Shown: positions 1 through 7,449 of the stretch, in pieces
Layout: each line of letters opens with the position of its first letter
Numbering within the stretch: the first letter of the stretch is position 1
Source of the DNA: Methylophilaceae bacterium
GTDB lineage: Bacteria; Pseudomonadota; Gammaproteobacteria; Burkholderiales; Methylophilaceae
Reading direction: 5' to 3'
NCBI GenBank assembly: GCA_028342535.1
Contig: JAOLWQ010000004.1
Span: 1-64,000, forward strand
Length of the DNA stretch: 64,000 nucleotides
The notes under the pieces: model-generated
Databases searched by the model: none
What the model saw: only the letters and a program-made list of their open reading frames with translations
What the model was told of the DNA's origin: nothing
Position numbers and translations under genes: made by a program

Positions 1-486
1 TTTTAATTTACCTAAATCTAGGAGCACACCACCCAAGTTATTATGGGCGTCGGCATAGTGCTTTTTAAGTGTTATGGCTTTTTTGTAAATCGCTTCTGCT
101 TCTTTTAACCTACCTAAATCTTTTAGTGCGTTACCTAAATTATTATGGGCTTCGGCAAAGTCAGGTTTCAATTTTATCGCCTGTCTATAGATTGATTCAG
201 CGTCTTCTGGCCTACTAAGTTTTTGAAGTGTATTGCCCATGTTGTTGTATGCTTCGGCATCTTGCGGGTCAATCATAATTGTTTTTTGGTTAGCAACCAG
301 TGCTTGAGATACCCTACCAGTATTTTTAAGCGCCACACCAAGTACTTTCCATGCAAATAAATTCATTGGGAATTTTTTAGTTATTGATGTTGCTAAATTC
401 GCGGCATCCTCAAGTTGGCCATTTTGATAAAGGACTAGCAGATTATTTAATTCTTCAGAAGATGGATTTTTATCTTCTTTTTTCAT
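1..486 (-). CDS. TPR-repeat protein, 5' part only (runs off the left edge)
   Basis: Reading the minus strand from the ATG at 486-484 gives an open frame of 162 codons with no stop before the edge. The product begins MKKEDKNPSSEELNNLL and contains 34-residue tetratricopeptide repeats of the type AEAHNNLGNALKDLGRLKEAE, so it is a protein-interaction scaffold at least in this part. It is a paralogue of the complete TPR-methyltransferase gene at 5881-7206: the first ~55 residues and the repeats match almost position by position. By analogy the missing C-terminus may carry a methyltransferase domain, but that part is not visible. No strong Shine-Dalgarno is seen upstream. Confidence 0.85.
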   Translation of the reverse strand, partial: MKKEDKNPSSEELNNLLVLYQNGQLEDAANLATSITKKFPMNLFAWKVLGVALKNTGRVSQALVANQKTIMIDPQDAEAYNNMGNTLQKLSRPEDAESIYRQAIKLKPDFAEAHNNLGNALKDLGRLKEAEAIYKKAITLKKHYADAHNNLGGVLLDLGKLK

Positions 487-732
487 TTTCTATAAATTTT
501 TTAAGAAGATTAATAGGTCTATTTTTAGACGGGGCTATGACCACTGCAATGAGATTAGGGTTTTTTAGATATAATTGGTAAGCTAATATTTTGTTTTGCA
601 TTTGGTTTTATTTTATCTTATAGATGAAATTAGCAGCATTAACTTAATAATACAACATAATAAATTTTAAAAGTTTATATATCTAGACCAGGGTCAAACA
701 AATAAAAAAATATAGTTTAGGAGTCATTCCAT
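487..732. other. Intergenic region between divergent genes
   Basis: There is no convincing gene in this stretch. It separates the minus-strand TPR gene from the plus-strand CmcI-like gene and must hold both promoters. A TATAAT hexamer lies at 570-575 on the plus strand without a good -35. A short perfect hairpin, GTCTA-TTTT-TAGAC, lies at 517-530 and could be an operator or an mRNA 5' structure. A plus-strand frame reaching into this area from the TPR gene is antisense and has no family resemblance. Confidence 0.4.
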
Positions 733-786
733 ATGAAAGAATCTAGTAAGTCAATATTTCATAAAATAAAAAAGGGAGTAGCTTGA
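733..786 (+). CDS. 17-codon mini-ORF, possible leader peptide or 5' end of the next gene
   Basis: ATG at 733 is preceded by a good ribosome site (AGGAG at 718-722) and encodes MKESSKSIFHKIKKGVA before TGA at 784-786. The next gene's only plausible start, TTG at 788, lies 2 bases after this stop in another frame. The mini-ORF has a better ATG/Shine-Dalgarno pair than the gene it precedes. It could be a leader peptide that couples translation to the TTG start, or the true N-terminus separated by a one-base frameshift (natural or a sequencing error). Confidence 0.4.
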   Translation: MKESSKSIFHKIKKGVA

Positions 787-787
787 A

Positions 788-1783
788 TTGGTAAAATCAA
801 AATCTTTAGATCCTTTAGTTGACAGAGCGTTAAACAAAACCCCTTTTGATTTTATTGCTGATGCTGAAAATATTAAATCCTATTTAAATGAACTCTTATT
901 AGAAAGAAATTTATCATTAGCATTTAAGTTAATTATTGATATTGAATCTAAAATTAAGCTTCATAATGATGAATTATTAAAAGAGAGATTTATCAATTCT
1001 CTATTAGATATTGTGTTAAAACATAAGATTGACCATGAGCAAGATAAAATTCCATCCTTCTTTGATAATTTTTTGTTACCCCATATGCGAGAGGGAGGCG
1101 CTAATGCCTCAAAAGCATATGAATGGTTCAGAAGTTCGCTTTCTTCGAAGGTAAACCGCTTTAAAGATTTCAAAATACGGGTAGAAGAAAATTGTGTTTA
1201 TTCAAATCATCCCAGAACAAATGGTATGTCTGTAATTCTTTCACAAGGAACTCATGCAACATTCACCTGGAAAGAACATACTGTTTTTAAATCTGTATTT
1301 GATTTAGCTATTTACTCAATGTTAATAGAAGAATTAAAGCCAGACGTGATAATTGAAATCGGATCTGGGAAAGGAGGAAGTGCAGTTTGGTTAGCTGATA
1401 TGTTAAAAATTCAGGGATTAAAATCTCATGTATATAGCTACGATATTAATAAACCAAATTTCAAATATCCTGGAGTAAGCTTTATTGAGTTTAACTTGAA
1501 TAATTTAAATGAGTATGTAAATTTCCCTGAACATGAATATTGGATTGGCTCTAAATTAATAATTGAAGATGCACACGTAAATATCTCTGAAGTATTTAAT
1601 AAAATAGATAGCAAGGTTAGTAAGGGAGATTATCTAGTAGTTGAGGATAGTGATGAGAAGCAAAAAGACATACTTAGCTTTGTACAAAATACCAAAAAAA
1701 CATATCTAGCAGATCAGTATTATTTGGATTTATTTGGAAGGAATGGCACGTCAGCTGCTAATTCAATTTTTAAGATAAAGTAA
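788..1783 (+). CDS. CmcI-like (cephalosporin hydroxylase family) SAM methyltransferase
   Basis: The 331-residue product has a C-terminal Rossmann-type domain from about residue 140. Visible motifs are the glycine-rich SAM loop IEIGSGKGGSAVW (190-202), LIIEDAH (257-263), YLVVEDS (272-278) and a C-terminal FGRNGTSAANSIF. This order is typical of the CmcI family, whose founder acts on cephamycin; relatives in cell-surface and glycan clusters act on unknown substrates. The first ~120 residues are charged, helical and unassigned. The start is TTG with a GGGAG site at 774-778; no in-frame ATG exists until about residue 100. It sits alone between a divergent TPR gene and a convergent glutaredoxin-like gene. 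The substrate cannot be inferred. Confidence 0.75.
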   Translation: MVKSKSLDPLVDRALNKTPFDFIADAENIKSYLNELLLERNLSLAFKLIIDIESKIKLHNDELLKERFINSLLDIVLKHKIDHEQDKIPSFFDNFLLPHMREGGANASKAYEWFRSSLSSKVNRFKDFKIRVEENCVYSNHPRTNGMSVILSQGTHATFTWKEHTVFKSVFDLAIYSMLIEELKPDVIIEIGSGKGGSAVWLADMLKIQGLKSHVYSYDINKPNFKYPGVSFIEFNLNNLNEYVNFPEHEYWIGSKLIIEDAHVNISEVFNKIDSKVSKGDYLVVEDSDEKQKDILSFVQNTKKTYLADQYYLDLFGRNGTSAANSIFKIK

Positions 1784-1815
1784 GCCAAAACTATAGCCAA
1801 TACAAGATTATCTTA

Positions 1816-2184
1816 TTAAGATAATTTACATTCTTTAGTTAAAAATTTAATAATATCACTTGACTCATAAAGCCATTCAGCTTTGGAATTTATTTTTTTT
1901 ATTTTCAAACATGGAACTTTATGTTTTCCACCCCCATTAATCAACTGAGATTTGAAAACTTTATTATTTTTTGCATCCTTAAGATTTATTTTAAGACTAT
2001 TTTTCCTTACAAATCTTCTTACTTTTACACAAAATGGGCAGGCCTCAAATTGATAAATTGTTAAATGTTTTGTTTTTTTATCTATCGCATCTTGATCAAT
2101 TTTTTTTCTTATTATCGGCTTAGGCAGAGTTAATAAGTTTATAAAAAGAATCAATTTACCTAAAAACCATCTTATTAAATTCAT
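1816..2184 (-). CDS. Membrane-tethered glutaredoxin-like protein
   Basis: 122 residues. A hydrophobic N-terminal segment (about residues 5-21) is followed by a basic linker and a thioredoxin-fold domain starting LTIYQFEACPFC. The CPFC redox motif is at 49-52 and the cis-proline signature KVPCL follows near residue 90, then an ESSDIIKFL helix as in glutaredoxin and GST N-terminal domains. It probably reduces disulfides or glutathione mixed disulfides while anchored to the inner membrane; which side faces the active site is not decided by the sequence, although the basic residues just after the segment favour the cytoplasm. It converges with the CmcI-like gene 32 bases away. Confidence 0.7.
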   Translation of the reverse strand: MNLIRWFLGKLILFINLLTLPKPIIRKKIDQDAIDKKTKHLTIYQFEACPFCVKVRRFVRKNSLKINLKDAKNNKVFKSQLINGGGKHKVPCLKIKKINSKAEWLYESSDIIKFLTKECKLS

Positions 2185-2308
2185 ATTATTTCCTTAATTT
2201 TATGGATAAAATGGATAGCTATAAGAGCCAATTTCATCTCCAACATAACATATAATTTTCTTTCATCAATTTATTTGATTGCAGTTTACGAGCGACTTAA
2301 CTATATCT

Positions 2309-2325
2309 TATATAATAATATTATC
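2309..2325. promoter_or_regulatory. AT-rich near-palindrome, possible metal-regulator site
   Basis: The sequence TATATAATAATATTATC around 2309-2325 is partly self-complementary and lies about 70 bases upstream of the gene at 2396, which with the receptor at 2727 looks like a zinc-uptake unit. Zur operators in proteobacteria are AT-rich palindromes, so this is a candidate. The match to a Zur consensus is poor, and AT-rich DNA gives such palindromes by chance. Confidence 0.2.
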
Positions 2326-2380
2326 TACAATATTAGTTTATTTAAAAAAAAGAAACTTTTTTTAAAATGTTTTAATTTTT

Positions 2381-2389
2381 TGCTATAAT
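2381..2389 (+). promoter_or_regulatory. Extended -10 promoter, predicts leaderless mRNA
   Basis: TGCTATAAT at 2381-2389 is a perfect extended -10 element (TGn plus TATAAT). The usual 6-7 base spacing places transcription start at about 2396, which is the A of the ATG of the next gene. The -35 region at 2361-2366 reads TTTAAA, which is weak. No Shine-Dalgarno exists before that ATG, as expected for a leaderless transcript. Confidence 0.6.
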
Positions 2390-2395
2390 TCTTCG

Positions 2396-2677
2396 ATGTT
2401 TGTAAAAAATGTACAATTATTTTTAGTTTTTTTAAGCCTTTTATTTAATATACAGGTAGGCTTTTCGCATGATATTGAGCATATTAATCATGAGCATGAA
2501 CAAGAAAGTTTGCTTGATTGTGAGGACTGCTCTCTAAACCATCATTTAGACAAGACAGTAAAGCTTTCTAATACTTTTAATTTTGATTATTTTAATCATA
2601 CCAACCTTAATGATAACTATCTTATAAGCAATAATATTGTTTATACTTTCGTTGCATATCAATCTCGAGCCCCATAA
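2396..2677 (+). CDS. Small exported His/Cys-rich protein, DUF2946-like
   Basis: 93 residues. A signal peptide (about 1-24, ending VGFSHD) is followed by a metal-ligand-rich stretch with five histidines around SHDIEHINHEHEQ, a CxxC (DCEDC) and LNHHLD. The C-terminus YQSRAP recalls the ARGPP-type ending of DUF2946 proteins, which often sit beside TonB-dependent metal receptors. I infer a periplasmic metal-binding helper for the receptor that starts 49 bases downstream, probably cotranscribed. The signal peptide fixes the start at ATG 2396 even though no ribosome site precedes it. Confidence 0.65.
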   Translation: MFVKNVQLFLVFLSLLFNIQVGFSHDIEHINHEHEQESLLDCEDCSLNHHLDKTVKLSNTFNFDYFNHTNLNDNYLISNNIVYTFVAYQSRAP

Positions 2678-2726
2678 AAAAATTCTTTTAAAAAATAAAT
2701 TTATTTAACTTTTTTTAAGGATTATT

Positions 2727-4829
2727 ATGCGTAACATAATGTTTATGTGCGGTTTACTAGCTTGTACTTTGCTCCATGCTGAAGATGAGCCTGTAATGAA
2801 ATTAACTGCATTGGAATTAATTGAAATACCTGTAACAGCCAACCCATTAAGCTTGTCAAACGATGATCTAGCTAACCCCGTTAGGATTTTTAGTGGGAAG
2901 GATTTACAAAACAGGAAGAATTCATCATTAGGTGCAGTATTGGATGGTGTACCAGGTATTACAAATAATTCATGGGGTGAGAGTGTAGGTCAGCCAGTGA
3001 TTAGAGGTATGGATAGTAATCGAATCAAAATACTTAATAATGGTATGGAAATTAAAGATGTATCCAACATGTCAGGTGATCACGCAGTTGCGATTGATAC
3101 TCTGTCCTCAGAACAAATAGAGCTTATTAGAGGTCCAGCATCTATTATTTACGGAGGTGGCGCTGTTGGAGGGGTAATTAATATAATTGACCATCGAATA
3201 CATAGTGAATATATAGACGGTGTATTTGGAAAATATGACCAAAATTTTGGCGGAGCAAATAATCAATCATCAAGTGCTTTTGCTTTTGATTATGGCCACA
3301 ACGATAACCTCATGTTTCATTTAGATGGGTACCAACGAGATAGTAAAAATCTTAGCATTCCAGGCTTCTCTGTCTCAAAAAGACTAGTTGAATCAGATGA
3401 TGAATTTACAAGGGATAAATACGGCAAGGATACCTTGCAAAGTTCGGATAATAAATCTGCCGGTGGTTCATTAGGTGTATCTCATTTTTTTGATGATGGA
3501 TTTACTGGTTTAGCTTTTAGTGGCCATCGAGTAGATTATGGTAATCCACTTGAAGCTGGGGGCAAATTTGATCTAAATACTAATAAATATGATTATGTTC
3601 TAGAAAAAAATAAAATATCAACTCTTATTAGTAAGATGAAATTCCACTTAGGATATAGTGATTATGATCATAAAGAACTTGAGCCTGATGGTGCGGTTGG
3701 TGCTGAATATATTGATAAAGGTACTGATGGTAAGTTAGAGTTTGTCCATTCATACTTTAACAACTCACCTGGTGTTTTAGGATTTAATTTTGGGAAATCA
3801 AATTTTTCAAAAAGTCAGGGTGACCCATTAATTGCTAATAATCAACGTAATAACTTTTCCTTTTATTTACTTGAAGATTATTTCGTTGGAAAGCATAAAG
3901 TTAGCATTGGTTATAGGCATGATTTTAATCGCTATCGATCTAATGATTTCACAAGTGATGATGGTTGTACGGCTGCTTATACCAGCAGTACAGATTGTGC
4001 TTCATCAGGTGGTACTGAGGAATCAACAACCTTTGGTAAGACGAATAAAACTTTCAATAGTAATAATCTGACTTTAGGAACTGTCTCAGAGCTTAATAAG
4101 CAATGGAAACTATCCTTAAATTTAAGTCATAACGAAAGAGCTCCAGCACATAATGAGCTATATTCTTATGGGCATCATCATGCAACAGAGACGATTGAAC
4201 AAGGCTCTAGAGATTTAAAAAAAGAGCGTTCAAACACTATAGATGCTCAATTTAAATGGAGCAATCAAAGAACGATCTTTACTTTTAGTCCTTACTACAC
4301 AGATTTTCCAAGCTATATTGGCTTATTAAATTCTGGAGAAACTCAGAATCATCTTCATGAAGGAGAAGATGACAGTGAAGCATTAGCTGTTTATAAAACG
4401 CAAAATATTCCAGCAAAATTTTATGGGTTTGAAGTTCAGGGAAGTTTGAGTTTATCCAATAATTATGGTCTAAATGTATGGGGTGACTTTGTTAGAGCCA
4501 AAAATAAAGATGGTGGGAACCTTCCAAGAATTCCACCTGTTCGAATCGGCACAGGAATTACTTATGATTGGAATACTATTAGTAGTAGTTTAGATTTAAT
4601 GCATGTATTTAATCAGACTAACATTGGTCAATATGAATTAAAAACCGATGATTACACTAATATGAAGCTCACAATGAATTATAAACTCCCTATGAATAAT
4701 AATATTAATCTTTATTTAAAAGGGGATAATCTTTTAGATCATGAAAAAAGAGACCATACCTCATTTTTAAAAGATAAAGTTTTAATGGGGAGTAGGTCAC
4801 TTATGCTTGGTGTAACAGGTGACTTTTAA
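2727..4829 (+). CDS. znuD: TonB-dependent outer-membrane receptor, ZnuD-like (zinc)
   Basis: 700 residues with a short signal peptide (about 1-18), an N-terminal plug (about 45-155; VIRGMDSNRIKILNNG, then LIRGPASIIYGGGAVGGVINI) and a beta-barrel ending in phenylalanine. Like Neisseria ZnuD it keeps an Asp-His pair in the plug (SGDHA, residues 118-119), a Cys-containing extracellular loop (CTAAYTSSTDC) and His/acid-rich loops (GHHHATE; HLHEGEDDSE). These features indicate zinc import across the outer membrane, driven by TonB. Copper or another transition metal is the main alternative. AAGG at 2717-2720 is the ribosome site. The preceding small His-rich gene probably shares its transcript. Confidence 0.75.
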   Translation: MRNIMFMCGLLACTLLHAEDEPVMKLTALELIEIPVTANPLSLSNDDLANPVRIFSGKDLQNRKNSSLGAVLDGVPGITNNSWGESVGQPVIRGMDSNRIKILNNGMEIKDVSNMSGDHAVAIDTLSSEQIELIRGPASIIYGGGAVGGVINIIDHRIHSEYIDGVFGKYDQNFGGANNQSSSAFAFDYGHNDNLMFHLDGYQRDSKNLSIPGFSVSKRLVESDDEFTRDKYGKDTLQSSDNKSAGGSLGVSHFFDDGFTGLAFSGHRVDYGNPLEAGGKFDLNTNKYDYVLEKNKISTLISKMKFHLGYSDYDHKELEPDGAVGAEYIDKGTDGKLEFVHSYFNNSPGVLGFNFGKSNFSKSQGDPLIANNQRNNFSFYLLEDYFVGKHKVSIGYRHDFNRYRSNDFTSDDGCTAAYTSSTDCASSGGTEESTTFGKTNKTFNSNNLTLGTVSELNKQWKLSLNLSHNERAPAHNELYSYGHHHATETIEQGSRDLKKERSNTIDAQFKWSNQRTIFTFSPYYTDFPSYIGLLNSGETQNHLHEGEDDSEALAVYKTQNIPAKFYGFEVQGSLSLSNNYGLNVWGDFVRAKNKDGGNLPRIPPVRIGTGITYDWNTISSSLDLMHVFNQTNIGQYELKTDDYTNMKLTMNYKLPMNNNINLYLKGDNLLDHEKRDHTSFLKDKVLMGSRSLMLGVTGDF

Positions 4830-4850
4830 TTTAATAAAAAAAAGATTTTA

Positions 4851-4884
4851 AAAAAAAGAGGGGTTTACACTCCTCTTTTTTTTT
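4851..4884 (+). terminator. Intrinsic terminator, probably bidirectional
   Basis: A run of A (4851-4857), stem GAGGGG (4858-4863), loop TTTACA, stem CTCCTC (4870-4875, one G-U pair) and nine T (4876-4884). It ends the receptor transcript. Because the A run becomes a T run on the other strand, it can also terminate the convergent dioxygenase gene that ends at 4932. Confidence 0.8.
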
Positions 4885-4931
4885 AAAAAGCACCGCTAAT
4901 AGAGTCTATTAGTTGTTTAGCAGGCTATATT

Positions 4932-5828
4932 CTAGGACAATCCCCACTGTTTTTTTGCAAATAACTCAATATCTGGTTGTAACGGATACATGTGTGAATA
5001 TTGAAGAACTTGTTTGCATATCAGTTTAAGTCTATCTTCAAAATTAGGGATTCCTAATGGTTCTAATAATGGTGAATTAAAAGGATCAACTTTCGCAATT
5101 TGAACCTCGAAAGCAACAGACATTCGGGGAGGAGTATTTCTTGGACGGCTTCTAGATCCCCAATGAAGAATACCTTGATTCCATATTAAAGGACTGCCTG
5201 CACTTGCTGGAAGAGCTACTATATTTTGCATGTCTAATTTTTCTTTATTAATATCTCCTGAAAGATAAGAAGGGTCTCTATTCGCTGGTAAGACATACAT
5301 GCAACCATTATCAATTGTTGCATCAGTTAAAGGAATCCATATAGTTAAACTTTTTGGTTCTCCATTTTGAAATAACGAGTTAGGCCCCTTATCTCGATGT
5401 GGCCCCCATCCAGCACCTTCTTTGCTAGGATCAACATGCCAAGCCCAAAAATCTGGCAACAAGTAATATGATTCGCCAAATAATTTTTTAATTATTATAT
5501 TTAGTTTAAATGCCAACAACCATGGCTCACAATAAACAAATATAAATGGCAACGGAATACCTAAGCGCTCAAGAAGTTCGATAGCCTCTTTAATATCTGA
5601 AAACCAATCGTCCCATTGCAGCTGAGGCATTTGAATATAGCCTTCGGTAATTAGACGAGTTTTATATAACTCCAACCTATTATTTTCAATATCAAAGGCT
5701 TTAACGTTAGATTTTAAATTATCTGTATGAGAGGTATGTAAGTTCCCAAATATTTTATTCCAAAATAATATATCGTTAAAGTCTTCTACTTTAAAGTTGG
5801 GTATATTTGAAGAAATTTCATTATTCAT
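4932..5828 (-). CDS. Phytanoyl-CoA dioxygenase (PhyH) family protein
   Basis: 298 residues. The Fe(II)/2-oxoglutarate facial triad is visible as HRD (H144, D146) in WGPHRDKGP and H222 in GILHWGSRSRP, with downstream arginines available for 2-oxoglutarate. The core LTIWIPLTDATIDNGCMYVLP is typical of PhyH proteins. It should hydroxylate a small organic substrate in the cytoplasm, which the sequence does not identify. It lies 52 bases downstream of the TPR-methyltransferase on the same strand and may be cotranscribed with it. The pairing with two methyltransferase-type genes suggests a modification cassette, but that is inference. Confidence 0.75.
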   Translation of the reverse strand: MNNEISSNIPNFKVEDFNDILFWNKIFGNLHTSHTDNLKSNVKAFDIENNRLELYKTRLITEGYIQMPQLQWDDWFSDIKEAIELLERLGIPLPFIFVYCEPWLLAFKLNIIIKKLFGESYYLLPDFWAWHVDPSKEGAGWGPHRDKGPNSLFQNGEPKSLTIWIPLTDATIDNGCMYVLPANRDPSYLSGDINKEKLDMQNIVALPASAGSPLIWNQGILHWGSRSRPRNTPPRMSVAFEVQIAKVDPFNSPLLEPLGIPNFEDRLKLICKQVLQYSHMYPLQPDIELFAKKQWGLS

Positions 5829-5880
5829 ATAAAAAAATTATACATTAATGTTTATTGCTAATTTCATAGTATCCACTTAT

Positions 5881-7206
5881 CTAAAATTCTAATAAGTATA
5901 AACCGCCAGTTAAAAAATCATTTTTTTCTTTACGGAGTTTAGCTGTTTTAAAATATGAGAGCTTGTAACTGAATTTTTTGCAAAGGCTTTCGATATAACT
6001 TTTTGAGTGAGAATATCTTCCAGATGCCTTAAGAATAAAAGTACCCTTATCAAGATGTTCCGTTGAAAAAACGAGTTTGCCGCCTGATTTATTTCGAGAT
6101 TTCAATAACCGAAACACATCAGATAAATCTCCTAAGTAGACAAAGGTATCAGTCGAAATGAAGTAATCAAAGTCTAAATCTTCTTTTAATAAATAGTCTA
6201 AGATGTCGCCATGCGTTAATTTAGCGTAAATATTTTTTTCTCTTGCTTTTTCAAGCATTGATCTAGATAAATCGATACCTTCAAGGTTTGTACAAAACTC
6301 TTTAATTTCTACCCCAGCTAAGCCAGTGCCACATCCTAAATCTAGAATTGAGCCCAAAGAACTATTTGGATGTTTTGACACAATCATCTTAGTAATTATT
6401 TTAGGAATATTATATTGCAGTTGCTCCACGAGAGAGTGTTCGAATTTGTTGGCATACTGATCAAAGAATTTCTCCACGTAATCTTTTGGTGCAGAACTAG
6501 TTGTTTCTCCTTTTAGGGCAGCAAGCCAATGTTCAGCTTCTGAAAAATTAGGCATGAGCTTGAGAGCTTTCTCATAACTCACTATGGCCTCTTTTGATCT
6601 ACCCATGTCTTTAAGAACAGCTCCCATATTGCCATAGGCGATGGCAAAGTTTGGCTTAAGCGCTATAGCTTTTTCGTAACTCACTATGGCCTCTTCAAAT
6701 TTACCCACTTCTTTAAGTACAGCTCCAAGATTATTATGGGCTTCGGCATAGTCAGATTTTAATGATATAGCTTGTCTGTAACTTGATTCTGCTTCTTTTA
6801 ATCTACTTAGATCTTTCAGTATGTTACCCAAGTTGTTATGGGCTTCAGCAAAGTTAGATTTTAATGATATAGCTTGTCTGTAACTTGATTCTGCTTCTTT
6901 TAATCTCCCCAATTCTTGGAGCGTATTACCCATATTGTTATATGATTCAACATCCTGAGGGTCAATTACAACTGCTTTTTTGTTAGCAATTAACGCCTCA
7001 GAAGCTCTACCAGTATTTTTAAGAATTACTCCAAGCACTTTCCAGCTGAATATATGTTTTGGGAATTTTTTCGTTATTGATATTGCTAAATGTTCGGCAT
7101 CTTCAAATTGACCATTCTGATAAAGCGATAGAAGACTATTTAATTCTTCAGGAGATGGCCCTTTATCTTTTTTTTTCTTAACATTCCCAAATCCTATTTT
7201 GCGCAT
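5881..7206 (-). CDS. TPR-repeat protein with C-terminal SAM methyltransferase domain
   Basis: 441 residues. After a basic N-terminus come about five 34-residue TPRs (roughly 53-225), then a linker and a class I methyltransferase domain from about 240 to the end. The SAM motif I is ILDLGCGTGLAG (287-298), followed by the acidic LEGIDLS and the DYFISTDTFVYLGDL strand. The TPR part likely docks a partner or target, and the methyltransferase may modify it. Two adjacent repeats are nearly identical at the DNA level (see the repeat entry). It is a paralogue of the gene cut by the left edge. Start ATG 7206 matches the paralogue's start. Confidence 0.8.
   Translation of the reverse strand: MRKIGFGNVKKKKDKGPSPEELNSLLSLYQNGQFEDAEHLAISITKKFPKHIFSWKVLGVILKNTGRASEALIANKKAVVIDPQDVESYNNMGNTLQELGRLKEAESSYRQAISLKSNFAEAHNNLGNILKDLSRLKEAESSYRQAISLKSDYAEAHNNLGAVLKEVGKFEEAIVSYEKAIALKPNFAIAYGNMGAVLKDMGRSKEAIVSYEKALKLMPNFSEAEHWLAALKGETTSSAPKDYVEKFFDQYANKFEHSLVEQLQYNIPKIITKMIVSKHPNSSLGSILDLGCGTGLAGVEIKEFCTNLEGIDLSRSMLEKAREKNIYAKLTHGDILDYLLKEDLDFDYFISTDTFVYLGDLSDVFRLLKSRNKSGGKLVFSTEHLDKGTFILKASGRYSHSKSYIESLCKKFSYKLSYFKTAKLRKEKNDFLTGGLYLLEF
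6754..6906 (-). repeat. Two identical 51-bp blocks, 102 bp apart, inside the TPR coding region
   Basis: Bases 6754-6804 and 6856-6906 are identical by eye, and the offset of 102 bases equals one 34-codon TPR. Both encode the helix-turn LKEAESSYRQAISLKS. The flanking bases differ. This points to a recent in-frame duplication or gene conversion of a TPR unit. Confidence 0.85.
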
Positions 7207-7380
7207 CTTATAAGCATCTATTTTGATTTTAAATATTGATGGTTTTACCTTTACAATTAAAATAAATTATATCGACATTCGAAGGCTTTGGATAGCTAAT
7301 CGTAATCTGATCCTCTCTTTAGCTTAATTTTTTTAAAAAAATTATTTATCATTTTTAAATTAATATAAATGACTTGATAG

Positions 7381-7391
7381 TGCTATATAAT
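7381..7391 (+). promoter_or_regulatory. Candidate extended -10 promoter for the DUF2721 gene
   Basis: TGCTATATAAT contains a TGn followed by TATATA/TATAAT. It lies 58 bases upstream of the ATG at 7450. No good -35 is present. The inverted repeat at 7405-7423 falls just after the expected transcription start. Confidence 0.4.
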
Positions 7392-7404
7392 TTATTGTAT
7401 TAGC

Positions 7405-7423
7405 ATGGATGAAATCTATCCAT
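7405..7423. promoter_or_regulatory. Inverted repeat ATGGAT-N7-ATCCAT, possible operator
   Basis: A perfect six-base inverted repeat with a seven-base spacer lies between the candidate promoter (7381-7391) and the gene at 7450. Its position fits a repressor site or a small 5' hairpin. With only six paired bases in AT-rich DNA, chance is possible. Confidence 0.3.
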
Positions 7424-7449
7424 TACTCTAAATATTCTTTAAGGCTAGA

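Noticed and set aside
384-581. 65-codon plus-strand frame overlapping the left TPR gene
   Set aside because: It overlaps the TPR coding region in antisense and continues into intergenic DNA without a ribosome site or recognisable domain.
1807-1825. Hairpin ATTATCTT-ATT-AAGATAAT between the CmcI-like and glutaredoxin-like genes
   Set aside because: The stem is AT-only with one GC pair per arm and is not followed by a T run on either strand, so it is not a convincing terminator.
6700-6950. Regularly spaced repeats that might suggest a CRISPR array
   Set aside because: The period is exactly 102 bases, the repeats are in frame and encode TPR helices, and the 'spacers' are also homologous; no cas genes are near.
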